Positions 1 through 6,176 of a DNA stretch of 6,176 bases are shown here, in pieces. Source of the DNA: an uncultured Bacteroidota bacterium (GTDB taxonomy: Bacteria; Bacteroidota; Bacteroidia; Bacteroidales; UBA12481); assembly GCA_903832165.1 (NCBI GenBank), contig CAILAQ010000224.1:1-6176 (forward strand). Direction: 5' to 3'. Both the position numbers and the translations under genes were made by a program. Each line of letters starts with the position of its first letter. Positions within the stretch are counted from its first letter, which is position 1. The notes below the pieces were generated by a model, which was not told the origin of the DNA, made no database searches, and saw only the letters and a program-made list of their open reading frames with translations.

Positions 1-1433
1 CCCATTGCAAGCGGCAGCGTCCATGAACTTACGTCGTAAAAAGTGCTGTCCGAAAATTTAGTAACAGTTTCAAAAATTGATCTGACCATTCGGAATTCAG
101 GCTGATTTGTCGGAACAAACCAGGAAGATCCGGGATTATATTGGGTTCCGTTAACTTCAGCAGGACTATCAAGACTAGTGACCCTGATCTGATGCTGAAG
201 CAATATATCAAGCATCATTCCGGATTTATAGGGGTCATGACTGTCGCCAAACAAATAGCCTTTTACCGGTGAATTCTCTGCCTCGGTCAGCGCGGTCTTG
301 TAGAAATCAGCCATATAATATTGGAGCTCTTTTTTCAGGTCAATGGCTGCGGCCAGAGTGGACAGAGTTACAGCAACCTGGTTTCTGATAGTGAAAGGAA
401 AGGAGAGCAGTCCGTTGGCTGTCTGGCGGAGGTGTCCCCGGCTGCTTGCCTGCTCAAAAAGAATTCCGATGGAACCATGAATGTCGGGATAAGATGAACC
501 TTTACCAATATAAAAATCATCAAAACTTTCCTCAGTGAAATATAACGATCCAATCTGATCCAAAGCCTTGGCATGATAGGTTCCAATTTTCTGGGTCAGT
601 GCAAAGTTTCCGGGCGGGATCAAAGGGTTGTTGCGTGTTGGTACACCCGGTTGAAAGAAAAAGGTTGATCCTGAACCCATTTCATGATGGTCGGTCACAA
701 CATTGGGCTTCCAGCTATGAAACTGGGCAATCAAAGCCCGTGTTTCAGGGTGCTGAAGCAAGAGCCAGTCACGGTTCAGATCGAACCAGTAGTGATTTGT
801 TCTTCCGCCCGGCCAGGGTTCTTGAAATTCGAATGAGTTTGGATCGGAATTATTGTTCAGGCTTTTTCTGGTATTGACAAAGTAGGCGAATCGGTTAAGT
901 CCGTCCGGATTTATGCATGGATCAAGTAATATTACAGTCTGGTCAAGCATCTGAAGAATATTTTCATTCTCGCAGGCGGCCAGGTAATAGGCAATCACCG
1001 GTACTGCATTAGCGCCGCTGGGCTCGTTTCCATGAACACTGTAACCCAGCCAGACCACCAGCGGGTCCTTATTTTTGATTTTACCATCTGAAGCCGGATC
1101 TGAAGCCGCAAGATGGTCCAGCCGAAGTTGTCCAATATTCTGATGATTAGCAGGCGAGGTGATAATTAATTGGATAAGAGGCTGCTTTTCATAAGTCTCG
1201 CCAATCTTTACAATGCTGATCCGGTCCGATGCCTGATCCAATACTTCCAGATATCTGATAAGCTTGTCATAGGTGAGGTGATACTCGCCGGTTTTAAATC
1301 CGAGAACTGATTCCGGAGTAGGAATGCCAGGGTTATATTTTGCTGTCGAAGGGAGAAAGTAGTCGAGTCCGGATTGGGCAATCAGGTTGCCGAAACTTGA
1401 TAACCAGAGTAAAACAATAACAGAATGGCGCAT
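1..1433 (-). CDS. Secreted M14-family zinc carboxypeptidase, N-terminal part (C-terminus beyond left edge)
   Basis: Reading down from the ATG at 1433-1431, the frame stays open for 477 codons to the left edge, so the gene is partial. Residues 1-19 look like a Sec signal peptide (short basic start, hydrophobic VIVLLWL core, cleavage likely after LIA before Q20), so the product should be exported to the periplasm or beyond. The M14 metallopeptidase domain spans about residues 50-370. SVHGNEPSG gives the HxxE zinc pair (H134, E137). NPDG (175-178) and DLNRDW (N220, R221) match the substrate-carboxylate binding region. DHHEMG (248-253) probably supplies the third zinc ligand. ILFEQASSRG puts the likely general-base glutamate at E327. 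Residues from about 390 onward begin another domain. Bacteroidota relatives are, from memory, around 800 residues or more, often with a glutamine-amidotransferase-like C-terminal domain, which could not be checked here. It hydrolyses peptides from the C-terminal side; exact specificity is unknown. No clear Shine-Dalgarno precedes the start. It is transcribed divergently from the metabolic block. Confidence 0.9.
   Translation of the reverse strand, partial: MRHSVIVLLWLSSFGNLIAQSGLDYFLPSTAKYNPGIPTPESVLGFKTGEYHLTYDKLIRYLEVLDQASDRISIVKIGETYEKQPLIQLIITSPANHQNIGQLRLDHLAASDPASDGKIKNKDPLVVWLGYSVHGNEPSGANAVPVIAYYLAACENENILQMLDQTVILLDPCINPDGLNRFAYFVNTRKSLNNNSDPNSFEFQEPWPGGRTNHYWFDLNRDWLLLQHPETRALIAQFHSWKPNVVTDHHEMGSGSTFFFQPGVPTRNNPLIPPGNFALTQKIGTYHAKALDQIGSLYFTEESFDDFYIGKGSSYPDIHGSIGILFEQASSRGHLRQTANGLLSFPFTIRNQVAVTLSTLAAAIDLKKELQYYMADFYKTALTEAENSPVKGYLFGDSHDPYKSGMMLDILLQHQIRVTSLDSPAEVNGTQYNPGSSWFVPTNQPEFRMVRSIFETVTKFSDSTFYDVSSWTLPLAM
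1086..1109 (-). repeat. 12-bp tandem duplication inside the M14 peptidase gene
   Basis: Two adjacent 12-bp units (1086-1097 and 1098-1109) match at 11 of 12 positions. The unit is a multiple of three, so the reading frame is kept; it encodes the repeated SDPA/SDGK-like stretch around residues 111-118 of the peptidase. This is a hydrophilic linker just before the first zinc-binding strand, where a small in-frame duplication should be tolerated. Confidence 0.7.
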
Positions 1434-1538
1434 ATTATTCGGGTATTTAATTGTTTGAAATTAGGCTATCCAACATTAACAACCAAGAAAATAACTTATT
1501 AGATTTAGATCGCCAGAACTGAATTAAGGAAAACCCGT
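1434..1538. promoter_or_regulatory. Divergent intergenic region between peptidase and acyl-CoA synthetase genes
   Basis: This 105-bp AT-rich gap separates two divergent genes and must carry the promoter for each. On the minus strand, TAATTTCA (plus-strand 1456-1463) is a partial match to the Bacteroidota -7 element TAnnTTTG, with TTG-rich sequence upstream. On the plus strand, TAGATTTA at 1500-1507 matches TAnnTTT, but no good -33 TTG sits at the expected distance. No strong inverted repeat or operator was seen. Promoter function is inferred from the gene arrangement; the exact elements are weak. Confidence 0.45.
1526..1530 (+). promoter_or_regulatory. Ribosome binding site of the acyl-CoA synthetase gene
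   Basis: AAGGA lies 8 bases before the ATG at 1539, a good Shine-Dalgarno distance. It supports that start, as does the protein, whose CoA-binding Rossmann domain begins within the first residues. Confidence 0.6.
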
Positions 1539-3596
1539 ATGATTAATCGTGAACTACTGAATCCCAGCAGCATAGTAATTGTGGGAGCCTCAAATGACCT
1601 TCGGAAACCAGGTGGTAAGATATTGAAGAACTTACTCGATCATAATTTCCCGGGCCAGTTATATGTTGTAAATCCAAAAGCATCAGAAGTTCAGGGAGTT
1701 CCATCTTTCCCGAATGCAATGTCCCTTCCGAATGCAGATCTGGCCATTCTGGCTATACCTGCTTTTGCTTGTCTGCCAGTGGTTGAAATACTGGCAAGGG
1801 AAAAGCAAACCAAGGCTTTCATCATTATTTCGGCAGGATTTTCTGAAGAGAGCGAGGAGGGCAAGCTGCTGGAACAGAAAGTTGTCGAAATTCTCAATGA
1901 AACCAATAGCTGCCTGATTGGTCCCAATTGTACCGGTGTAATTACCACTTCATATGCAGGATGTTTCACCCTGCCAATACCAAAGCTGGACACACATGGA
2001 GCTGATTTTATCTCAGGATCCGGGGCTACAGCGGTTTTTGTAATGGAAGCGGCGATGCCGATGGGACTTACTTTCTCCAGTATGTTCAGTGTTGGGAATT
2101 CAGCTCAGATAGGCGTTGAAGATGTGCTTGAATATCTGGATGAGAATTTCGATCCTGAAAATTCCAGCAGGGTAAAACTGGTCTATCTGGAAAGTATACA
2201 GAAACCGGATAAACTTCTGAAACATGCTTCCTCACTGATCAATAAGGGTTGCAGGATTGCTGCCATCAAGGCCGGAAGCTCCGAGGCAGGAAGCCGGGCA
2301 GCTTCCTCCCATACCGGTGCTCTGGCCAGTCCGGATACTGCTGTTGATGCACTCTTTAAGAAGGCAGGGATTGTACGTTGTTACAGTCGTACGGAACTCG
2401 CTACCATGGGTGCGTTATTCATGCATAAGAAACCTAAAGGGAAAAATATTGCCATTATAACACACGCCGGCGGTCCTGCCGTTATGTTGACTGATGCATT
2501 GTCAGAAGGAGGAATGGAAGTGCCTGCCATTACCGGAAAGCCTGCCGTGGAACTCCTTGCAAGGCTGCACCCGGGATCATCCGTAGCCAATCCAATCGAT
2601 GTTCTTGCAACCGGTGGAGTGGAACAAATGGATGCCGTAATAGAATGCGTTGACAAGGAGCTGGATAATATTGACGGAATGTGCATCATCTTTGGCAGTC
2701 CTGGCCTGGATTCGGTTGAGCCGGTGTATAACCTGATCGATGAGAAGATGAAAACATGTAAAAAGCCGATCTATCCGATTTTCCCTTCAACCACAAACGC
2801 CAGAGATGAGATCGCCTCATTTCTTTTACGGGGCCGGATCAGCTTTCCCGATGAGGTTCTTTTTGGTAAAGCACTTGTGAAATCTTGCCAGACTGCAGAA
2901 CCCTCATTTGCCAAATCCGATATATCTGAACAGGTGTACAGCAAGATTCGAAAACTTGCGGATCATTTTCCGGATGGCTATCTCGCCCCTGATCAGATAC
3001 AGCTGCTGCTTGATGCTGCCGGAATTTCGCGTATTCCTGAGCGGGTGGTTAACAGTTTTGAAGAAGCTGTGAGCACATCGCTTTCGTTCGGTTTTCCGGT
3101 TGTATTGAAAGTCGTTGGTCCTGTCCATAAAACAGATGTTGGGGGAGTTTTACTTAACCTGAGCAACCATGAGGAAGTTGTTGATGCATACGAAAAGCTG
3201 ATGTCGATCGATGGGGCTACCGGCGTTTTACTTCAGCCAATGCTCAAGGGTCGTGAACTTTTTGTGGGAGCCAAACGTGAAAATCCTTTCGGGCATATTG
3301 TTATGATTGGCCTCGGAGGAATCTTTATCGAAGTTTTGAAGGATGTCCAGACAGGTCTTGCTCCTTTGTCTGTTTCAGAAATAACTTTTATGATCAGTCA
3401 ATTAAAAAGCAAGAAATTATTGGATGGTGTACGCGGTCAGCAAGGGGTAGCTATTGATCAGTGGATTGATTTGATTATGAGGGTTTCAGATCTTTTATTT
3501 GCTGTTCCGGAAATTGCTGAAATGGACCTGAATCCGGTTATGGGACTCAAAGATAGGGTAGTTGCCGTTGATGCCAGGATCAGGATCGAAAAGTAA
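1539..3596 (+). CDS. ADP-forming acetyl/acyl-CoA synthetase, fused alpha-beta subunits
   Basis: This 685-residue cytoplasmic enzyme belongs to the NDP-forming acyl-CoA synthetase family. It reversibly converts acyl-CoA, ADP and phosphate to acid, CoA and ATP, a substrate-level phosphorylation step best known in archaea and some anaerobes. Domain order is alpha then beta: CoA-binding Rossmann domain (about 1-125, with VGAS at 15-18 and GPNCTG at 128-133), two succinyl-CoA-ligase-like subdomains (about 150-440), and an ATP-grasp domain (about 465-685). The catalytic residues described for the Pyrococcus furiosus enzyme all have counterparts: phospho-histidine H258 in SSHTGALA, E218 in VYLESI, the second histidine H530 in HKTDVGGV, and D663 in EMDLNPV. 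It should therefore be active. Substrate (acetyl, branched-chain or aryl acyl groups) cannot be told. The flavodoxin gene follows 38 bp downstream, which fits energy metabolism from 2-oxoacids. A protein-acetyltransferase (Pat) reading is excluded because no GNAT domain is present. Confidence 0.93.
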   Translation: MINRELLNPSSIVIVGASNDLRKPGGKILKNLLDHNFPGQLYVVNPKASEVQGVPSFPNAMSLPNADLAILAIPAFACLPVVEILAREKQTKAFIIISAGFSEESEEGKLLEQKVVEILNETNSCLIGPNCTGVITTSYAGCFTLPIPKLDTHGADFISGSGATAVFVMEAAMPMGLTFSSMFSVGNSAQIGVEDVLEYLDENFDPENSSRVKLVYLESIQKPDKLLKHASSLINKGCRIAAIKAGSSEAGSRAASSHTGALASPDTAVDALFKKAGIVRCYSRTELATMGALFMHKKPKGKNIAIITHAGGPAVMLTDALSEGGMEVPAITGKPAVELLARLHPGSSVANPIDVLATGGVEQMDAVIECVDKELDNIDGMCIIFGSPGLDSVEPVYNLIDEKMKTCKKPIYPIFPSTTNARDEIASFLLRGRISFPDEVLFGKALVKSCQTAEPSFAKSDISEQVYSKIRKLADHFPDGYLAPDQIQLLLDAAGISRIPERVVNSFEEAVSTSLSFGFPVVLKVVGPVHKTDVGGVLLNLSNHEEVVDAYEKLMSIDGATGVLLQPMLKGRELFVGAKRENPFGHIVMIGLGGIFIEVLKDVQTGLAPLSVSEITFMISQLKSKKLLDGVRGQQGVAIDQWIDLIMRVSDLLFAVPEIAEMDLNPVMGLKDRVVAVDARIRIEK

Positions 3597-3608
3597 CCGC
3601 GAAATTTA

Positions 3609-3616
3609 TATTTTTG
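3609..3616 (+). promoter_or_regulatory. Possible Bacteroidota -7 promoter element before the flavodoxin gene
   Basis: TATTTTTG is a perfect match to the consensus TAnnTTTG and ends 18 bases before the flavodoxin ATG. No TTG is found at the usual -33 distance; that position falls inside the end of the synthetase gene. A separate flavodoxin promoter is possible, but the gap is very AT-rich and chance matches are likely. Confidence 0.3.
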
Positions 3617-3634
3617 TGAAAATATTTTAAGGAA

Positions 3635-4153
3635 ATGGATAAAATTGCGATTCTGTATGGTCCCGCAGGCGGTAACACTGAGAAGGCTGCAAGAATGGTT
3701 GCTGCGTCCTTTGGGGAAGGCAAAGCCATCCTGATTCCGATCAAGGATGTTCAGGAAAATGATTTAGCGAATTACTCAAAGATTATTTTTGGAGGACCCA
3801 CTGTTGGTACCCATACCTGGTCGGATCCTAACCAGAAAAATGATTGGGATATCTTTCTGACCAGGTTGTATAAAATGAGTCTTCAGGGTAAAACCTGCGC
3901 AGTTTTCGGACTTGGCGACCAGGTAAGTTATTCCTTCAAATTCGTTGATGACATCAGCGTAATTGCTGATCATGTTGTTAAATCCGGGGGAAAACTTGTT
4001 GGTCTGGTTGATCCGGAAGGATATACATTCGACGAGTCGAAGGCATTCCGTGATGGAAAGTTTCTGGGTCTTCCGCTTGATGAAGATAATGAGCCTGAAC
4101 TTACGGAGAAGCGCATAAGCACTTGGGTTGAACTATTACTTACTGAGTTTTAA
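3635..4153 (+). CDS. Long-chain flavodoxin with variant FMN-binding loops
   Basis: This 172-residue soluble protein is a flavodoxin, a small FMN electron carrier that can replace ferredoxin for enzymes such as pyruvate:flavodoxin oxidoreductase. The first strand (KIAILYG, 3-9) leads into the FMN phosphate loop, here GPAGGNTE (9-16). The second loop begins GGPTV (53-57) and runs to NDW (69-71). The third loop is FGLGDQVSY (91-99), with Y99 as the expected flavin-stacking tyrosine. The segment from about 124 to 150 (DPEGYTFDESKAF, then LGLPLDEDNEP) is the long-chain type. Oddities: the usual S/T-x-T-G-x-T phosphate loop has proline and glycine in place of two hydroxyl residues, the usual PTW tryptophan is valine, and the second loop is about 5 residues longer than in typical flavodoxins. 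AAGGA lies only one base from the ATG, unusually close, but the start is firm because the first beta strand begins at residue 3. A terminator follows the stop. Confidence 0.92.
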   Translation: MDKIAILYGPAGGNTEKAARMVAASFGEGKAILIPIKDVQENDLANYSKIIFGGPTVGTHTWSDPNQKNDWDIFLTRLYKMSLQGKTCAVFGLGDQVSYSFKFVDDISVIADHVVKSGGKLVGLVDPEGYTFDESKAFRDGKFLGLPLDEDNEPELTEKRISTWVELLLTEF

Positions 4154-4168
4154 TAATTTTCAAATATT

Positions 4169-4201
4169 AAAACGGTGACTTTGGTTGCCGTTTTTTGTTT
4201 T
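4169..4201 (+). terminator. Intrinsic terminator after the flavodoxin gene
   Basis: Positions 4169-4179 pair with 4184-4194 in an 11-bp stem (AAAACGG with CCGTTTT outside, closed by four further pairs, two of them G-U) around a TTTG tetraloop. A T-rich tract follows (six T at 4191-4196, G, then four T). It lies 16 bases after the flavodoxin stop and ends 6 bases before the next ATG, so it should end or attenuate transcription from the upstream pair of genes. Confidence 0.8.
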
Positions 4202-4207
4202 AATCAA

Positions 4208-5302
4208 ATGAAGTTTGAACGTCCGACATATTTGCTTAACGCGGATATCTGCAAAACAAATATCCGGACGATGGCAGAAAAGGCCTCTCGATCAGGGGTA
4301 ATCTTCCGGCCACACTTTAAAACACATCAGTCGCTGATCATCGGCCGGTGGTTCAGGGAGGCAGGTGTTACCAGAATTACTGTTTCATCGCTGTCTGCAG
4401 CAAGGTATTTTGCCAATGACGGATGGAACGATATTACAGTTGCTTTTCCTGTTAATCTCAGGGAAACCCAACTGGTCAATGAATTAGCGTCACGCATCAG
4501 GATCGGTCTGCTGGTCGAACATCCTGAGGTGGCCTTAAAACTGGAAAAGGATTTATTGTTTCCCGCAGATATTTATATCAAGATAGATACCGGTTATCAC
4601 AGAACAGGGCTCGGGATTGATGAGATGCCTGTTATCCTCCGGCTGGCGGAAATTGTCAGAAGCAGTCGAATGATGAGTCTGAAAGGATTGCTGACGCATG
4701 CCGGGAATACTTACGCAGCTGCATCAAAAGAGGAGGTGAAAAAAGTATATGTTTCCTGCACCGGAATATTGAATGAGGTTAAGAAGAATCTGGGCGATTC
4801 AGGTAAAGAGCTTCTCCTTTCCTATGGAGATACGCCGTCCTGCAGTATCGTGGAAGATTTTAATAATATTGATGAGATCAGACCAGGAAACTTCATTTTT
4901 TATGATCTGATGCAGATGATTGCCGGATCTTGTGGCTTTTCGCAAATCGCCGGGATTGTTATTTGTCCGGTAGTGGCTGTTCATCCGTCAAGAAATCAGG
5001 CTGTTCTATATGGTGGGGCCATTCACTTATCGAAGGATTTTCTCGTGGTTGACGGCCGCAGGATTTATGGTCAGCTGGTGGAAACAGATCAGAACGGATG
5101 GATCAACCTGATTCCGGGAGCTTATCTGGTTTCTCTTTCTCAGGAACATGGAATTCTTGAAGGGCCAGATGAGGTAATCAGTGAGTTGCATCCGGGAATG
5201 ACGGCAGGCATTATTCCTGTACATTCATGCCTGACTGCCAATCTATTGCGGGGCTATCAGATGACCGACGGTGAATCGGGAGATTACTTCCCGGGAAAAT
5301 GA
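4208..5302 (+). CDS. PLP-dependent D-serine dehydratase / D-threonine aldolase-like enzyme
   Basis: This 364-residue protein is a fold-type III (alanine-racemase-like) PLP enzyme of the D-serine dehydratase/D-threonine aldolase family. The N-terminal TIM barrel (about 5-240) holds the PLP lysine K38 in RPHFKTH, IKIDTGYHRTG (124-134), THAGNTY (163-169), the phosphate-binding SYGDTPS (205-211) and RPGNFIFYD (225-233). The C-terminal beta domain (about 250-360) ends with PVHSC (337-341), whose H339 and C341 match the zinc ligands of chicken D-serine dehydratase. Family reactions are D-serine to pyruvate and ammonia, or D-threonine to glycine and acetaldehyde; which applies here cannot be decided. 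An in-frame GTG at 4175 would extend it by 11 residues, but that codon lies within the terminator stem and the extra residues fit no domain, so the ATG at 4208 is chosen. There is no Shine-Dalgarno, only an A-rich approach. The aminotransferase gene starts 43 bp downstream. Confidence 0.88.
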   Translation: MKFERPTYLLNADICKTNIRTMAEKASRSGVIFRPHFKTHQSLIIGRWFREAGVTRITVSSLSAARYFANDGWNDITVAFPVNLRETQLVNELASRIRIGLLVEHPEVALKLEKDLLFPADIYIKIDTGYHRTGLGIDEMPVILRLAEIVRSSRMMSLKGLLTHAGNTYAAASKEEVKKVYVSCTGILNEVKKNLGDSGKELLLSYGDTPSCSIVEDFNNIDEIRPGNFIFYDLMQMIAGSCGFSQIAGIVICPVVAVHPSRNQAVLYGGAIHLSKDFLVVDGRRIYGQLVETDQNGWINLIPGAYLVSLSQEHGILEGPDEVISELHPGMTAGIIPVHSCLTANLLRGYQMTDGESGDYFPGK

Positions 5303-5345
5303 TTAATTTCAGTATTTGGATTATTAAAAATATTTATATTGCTCG

Positions 5346-6176
5346 ATGCCACAGAATACTCCAATTGACCGTAATATAGTTGGGGAACAGATCATTCTCT
5401 CCAATCTGCCGGACCTCGGCCTTGCCTCGATCCGTGAAATCGTTAGGCTGGTCAATAAGATAGAACAGCTTAGCGGCGAGAAGTTTATCCGGATGGAGAT
5501 GGGGGTTCCCGGACTGGAACCACCGGAAATCGGTATTGAAGCCGAAATAGCTGCACTTCGCAAGGGTGTCGCATCCAAATATCCGATGATTGAGGGTGTT
5601 CCGGAATTGAAGAGGGAAACAATGCGTTTTTCAAAGCTTTTCCTGAATATCGAGGTGAATGAAGAGGCATGCATTCCTTGTGTGGGCTCTATGCAGGGAG
5701 CGATGGCCGCTTTTATGGTGGCTAACCGTTCTGACCGGAATAAGCTGGGTACTTTGTTTATCGACCCGGGCTTCCCTGTGCAAAAGCAACAGTGCAGGGT
5801 ATTAGGCCATGAATTTGAATCCTTTGATGTGTATGATTACCGCGGAGAGAAACTGGGGCCAAAGCTGGAATCATTCCTGTCTACAGGGAAAATTTCGACA
5901 TTACTTTATTCCAATCCGAATAATCCTTCCTGGATCTGTTTTACTGAAGATGAACTCCGGACCATAGGAACACTTTCTAATAAATATGATGTTATCGTGA
6001 TAGAAGATCTTGCCTATTTCGGGATGGATTTCCGCAAGGACTATTCACAGCCCGGGCAGGAACCTTACCAGCCCACTGTGGCAAATTATTGCGATCACTG
6101 GCTTCTGCTGATATCGAGCTCCAAGGCTTTTTCGTTTGCCGGAGAGAGGGTGGGTGCGATAGTGATGAGCGATAAA
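5346..6176 (+). CDS. PLP-dependent class I/II aminotransferase, N-terminal part (runs off right edge)
   Basis: The frame opens at the ATG at 5346 and stays open for 277 codons to the window edge; the family is usually about 400-440 residues, so roughly a third is missing. This is a fold-type I aminotransferase, which moves an amino group between an amino acid and a 2-oxoacid using PLP. Visible motifs in order are MGVPGLEPP (52-60), an N-terminal substrate-region Y79 followed by EGVPELK, a cofactor-ring region near CVGSMQGA (112-119), YSNPNNP with N193, EDLAYFG with D221 and Y224 that contact the PLP ring, and SSSKAFSFAGERVG with Schiff-base lysine K260 and phosphate-binding R268. The usual NPNNPTG is NPNNPSW here. 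Substrate is unknown, and a lyase role within the fold cannot be ruled out without the C-terminal domain. It lies 43 bp after the D-serine dehydratase-like gene on the same strand and is probably co-transcribed. No Shine-Dalgarno is visible. Confidence 0.9.
   Translation, partial: MPQNTPIDRNIVGEQIILSNLPDLGLASIREIVRLVNKIEQLSGEKFIRMEMGVPGLEPPEIGIEAEIAALRKGVASKYPMIEGVPELKRETMRFSKLFLNIEVNEEACIPCVGSMQGAMAAFMVANRSDRNKLGTLFIDPGFPVQKQQCRVLGHEFESFDVYDYRGEKLGPKLESFLSTGKISTLLYSNPNNPSWICFTEDELRTIGTLSNKYDVIVIEDLAYFGMDFRKDYSQPGQEPYQPTVANYCDHWLLLISSSKAFSFAGERVGAIVMSDK

Noticed and set aside
599..877. Open frame of 92 codons on the plus strand
   Set aside because: It is antisense to the M14 peptidase catalytic domain, whose frame is continuous and motif-rich.
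2381..2689. Open frame of 102 codons on the minus strand
   Set aside because: It is antisense to the acyl-CoA synthetase coding sequence and has no domain-like content.
3608..3628. AT-only hairpin followed by four T as a terminator after the synthetase gene
   Set aside because: The 7-bp stem has no G-C pair and would be too weak; it overlaps a promoter-like element instead.
4175..4207. N-terminal extension of the PLP enzyme from a GTG codon
   Set aside because: The GTG sits inside the left arm of the terminator stem, and the extra 11 residues match no expected domain; the ATG at 4208 begins right before the family-typical start of the barrel.
5315..5341. TTTG and TATATTG as a promoter for the aminotransferase
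   Set aside because: The spacer of about 16 bases is short, the -7 match lacks one T, and a transcript would start at or after the ATG at 5346.
5324..5674. Open frame of 116 codons on the minus strand
   Set aside because: It lies antisense to the aminotransferase gene, which carries clear family motifs; the minus-strand protein has no recognisable features.

Overview
The window looks like a piece of a Bacteroidota chromosome, probably from an anaerobic or fermentative lineage; the genus cannot be told from the sequence. The clues are the moderate base composition (roughly mid-40s % GC by eye), AT-rich gaps with weak or absent Shine-Dalgarno sites, one perfect match to the Bacteroidota -7 promoter element TAnnTTTG, and protein families common in that phylum: a large secreted M14 peptidase, a fused ADP-forming acyl-CoA synthetase, and a long-chain flavodoxin with an unusual FMN loop. 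There are five protein genes, two of them cut by the window edges. No RNA gene, CRISPR array, insertion sequence or prophage gene is visible.

Layout. Positions 1-1433 (minus strand) hold the N-terminal 477 codons of an exported M14 zinc carboxypeptidase whose C-terminus lies beyond the left edge. A 105-bp divergent gap (1434-1538) separates it from a plus-strand block: fused acyl-CoA synthetase (1539-3596), flavodoxin (3635-4153), a PLP-dependent D-serine dehydratase/D-threonine aldolase-like enzyme (4208-5302), and a fold-type I PLP aminotransferase (5346 to the right edge). Gaps in the block are 38, 54 and 43 bp. The 54-bp gap holds a strong intrinsic terminator with an 11-bp stem, so the block is probably two transcription units (synthetase-flavodoxin and PLP enzyme-aminotransferase) joined at most by read-through.

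How the genes may work together (inference). The two PLP enzymes could turn D-hydroxy amino acids or other amino acids into 2-oxoacids, or glycine plus an aldehyde. A 2-oxoacid:flavodoxin/ferredoxin oxidoreductase encoded elsewhere could pass electrons to the flavodoxin and make acyl-CoA. The synthetase would then convert acyl-CoA, ADP and phosphate to acid, CoA and ATP. The secreted peptidase would fit upstream peptide use but is divergently transcribed and may be unrelated. No clearly new system is evident. The most unusual points are the altered FMN-binding loops of the flavodoxin and the terminator hairpin placed 13 bp before the next start codon.
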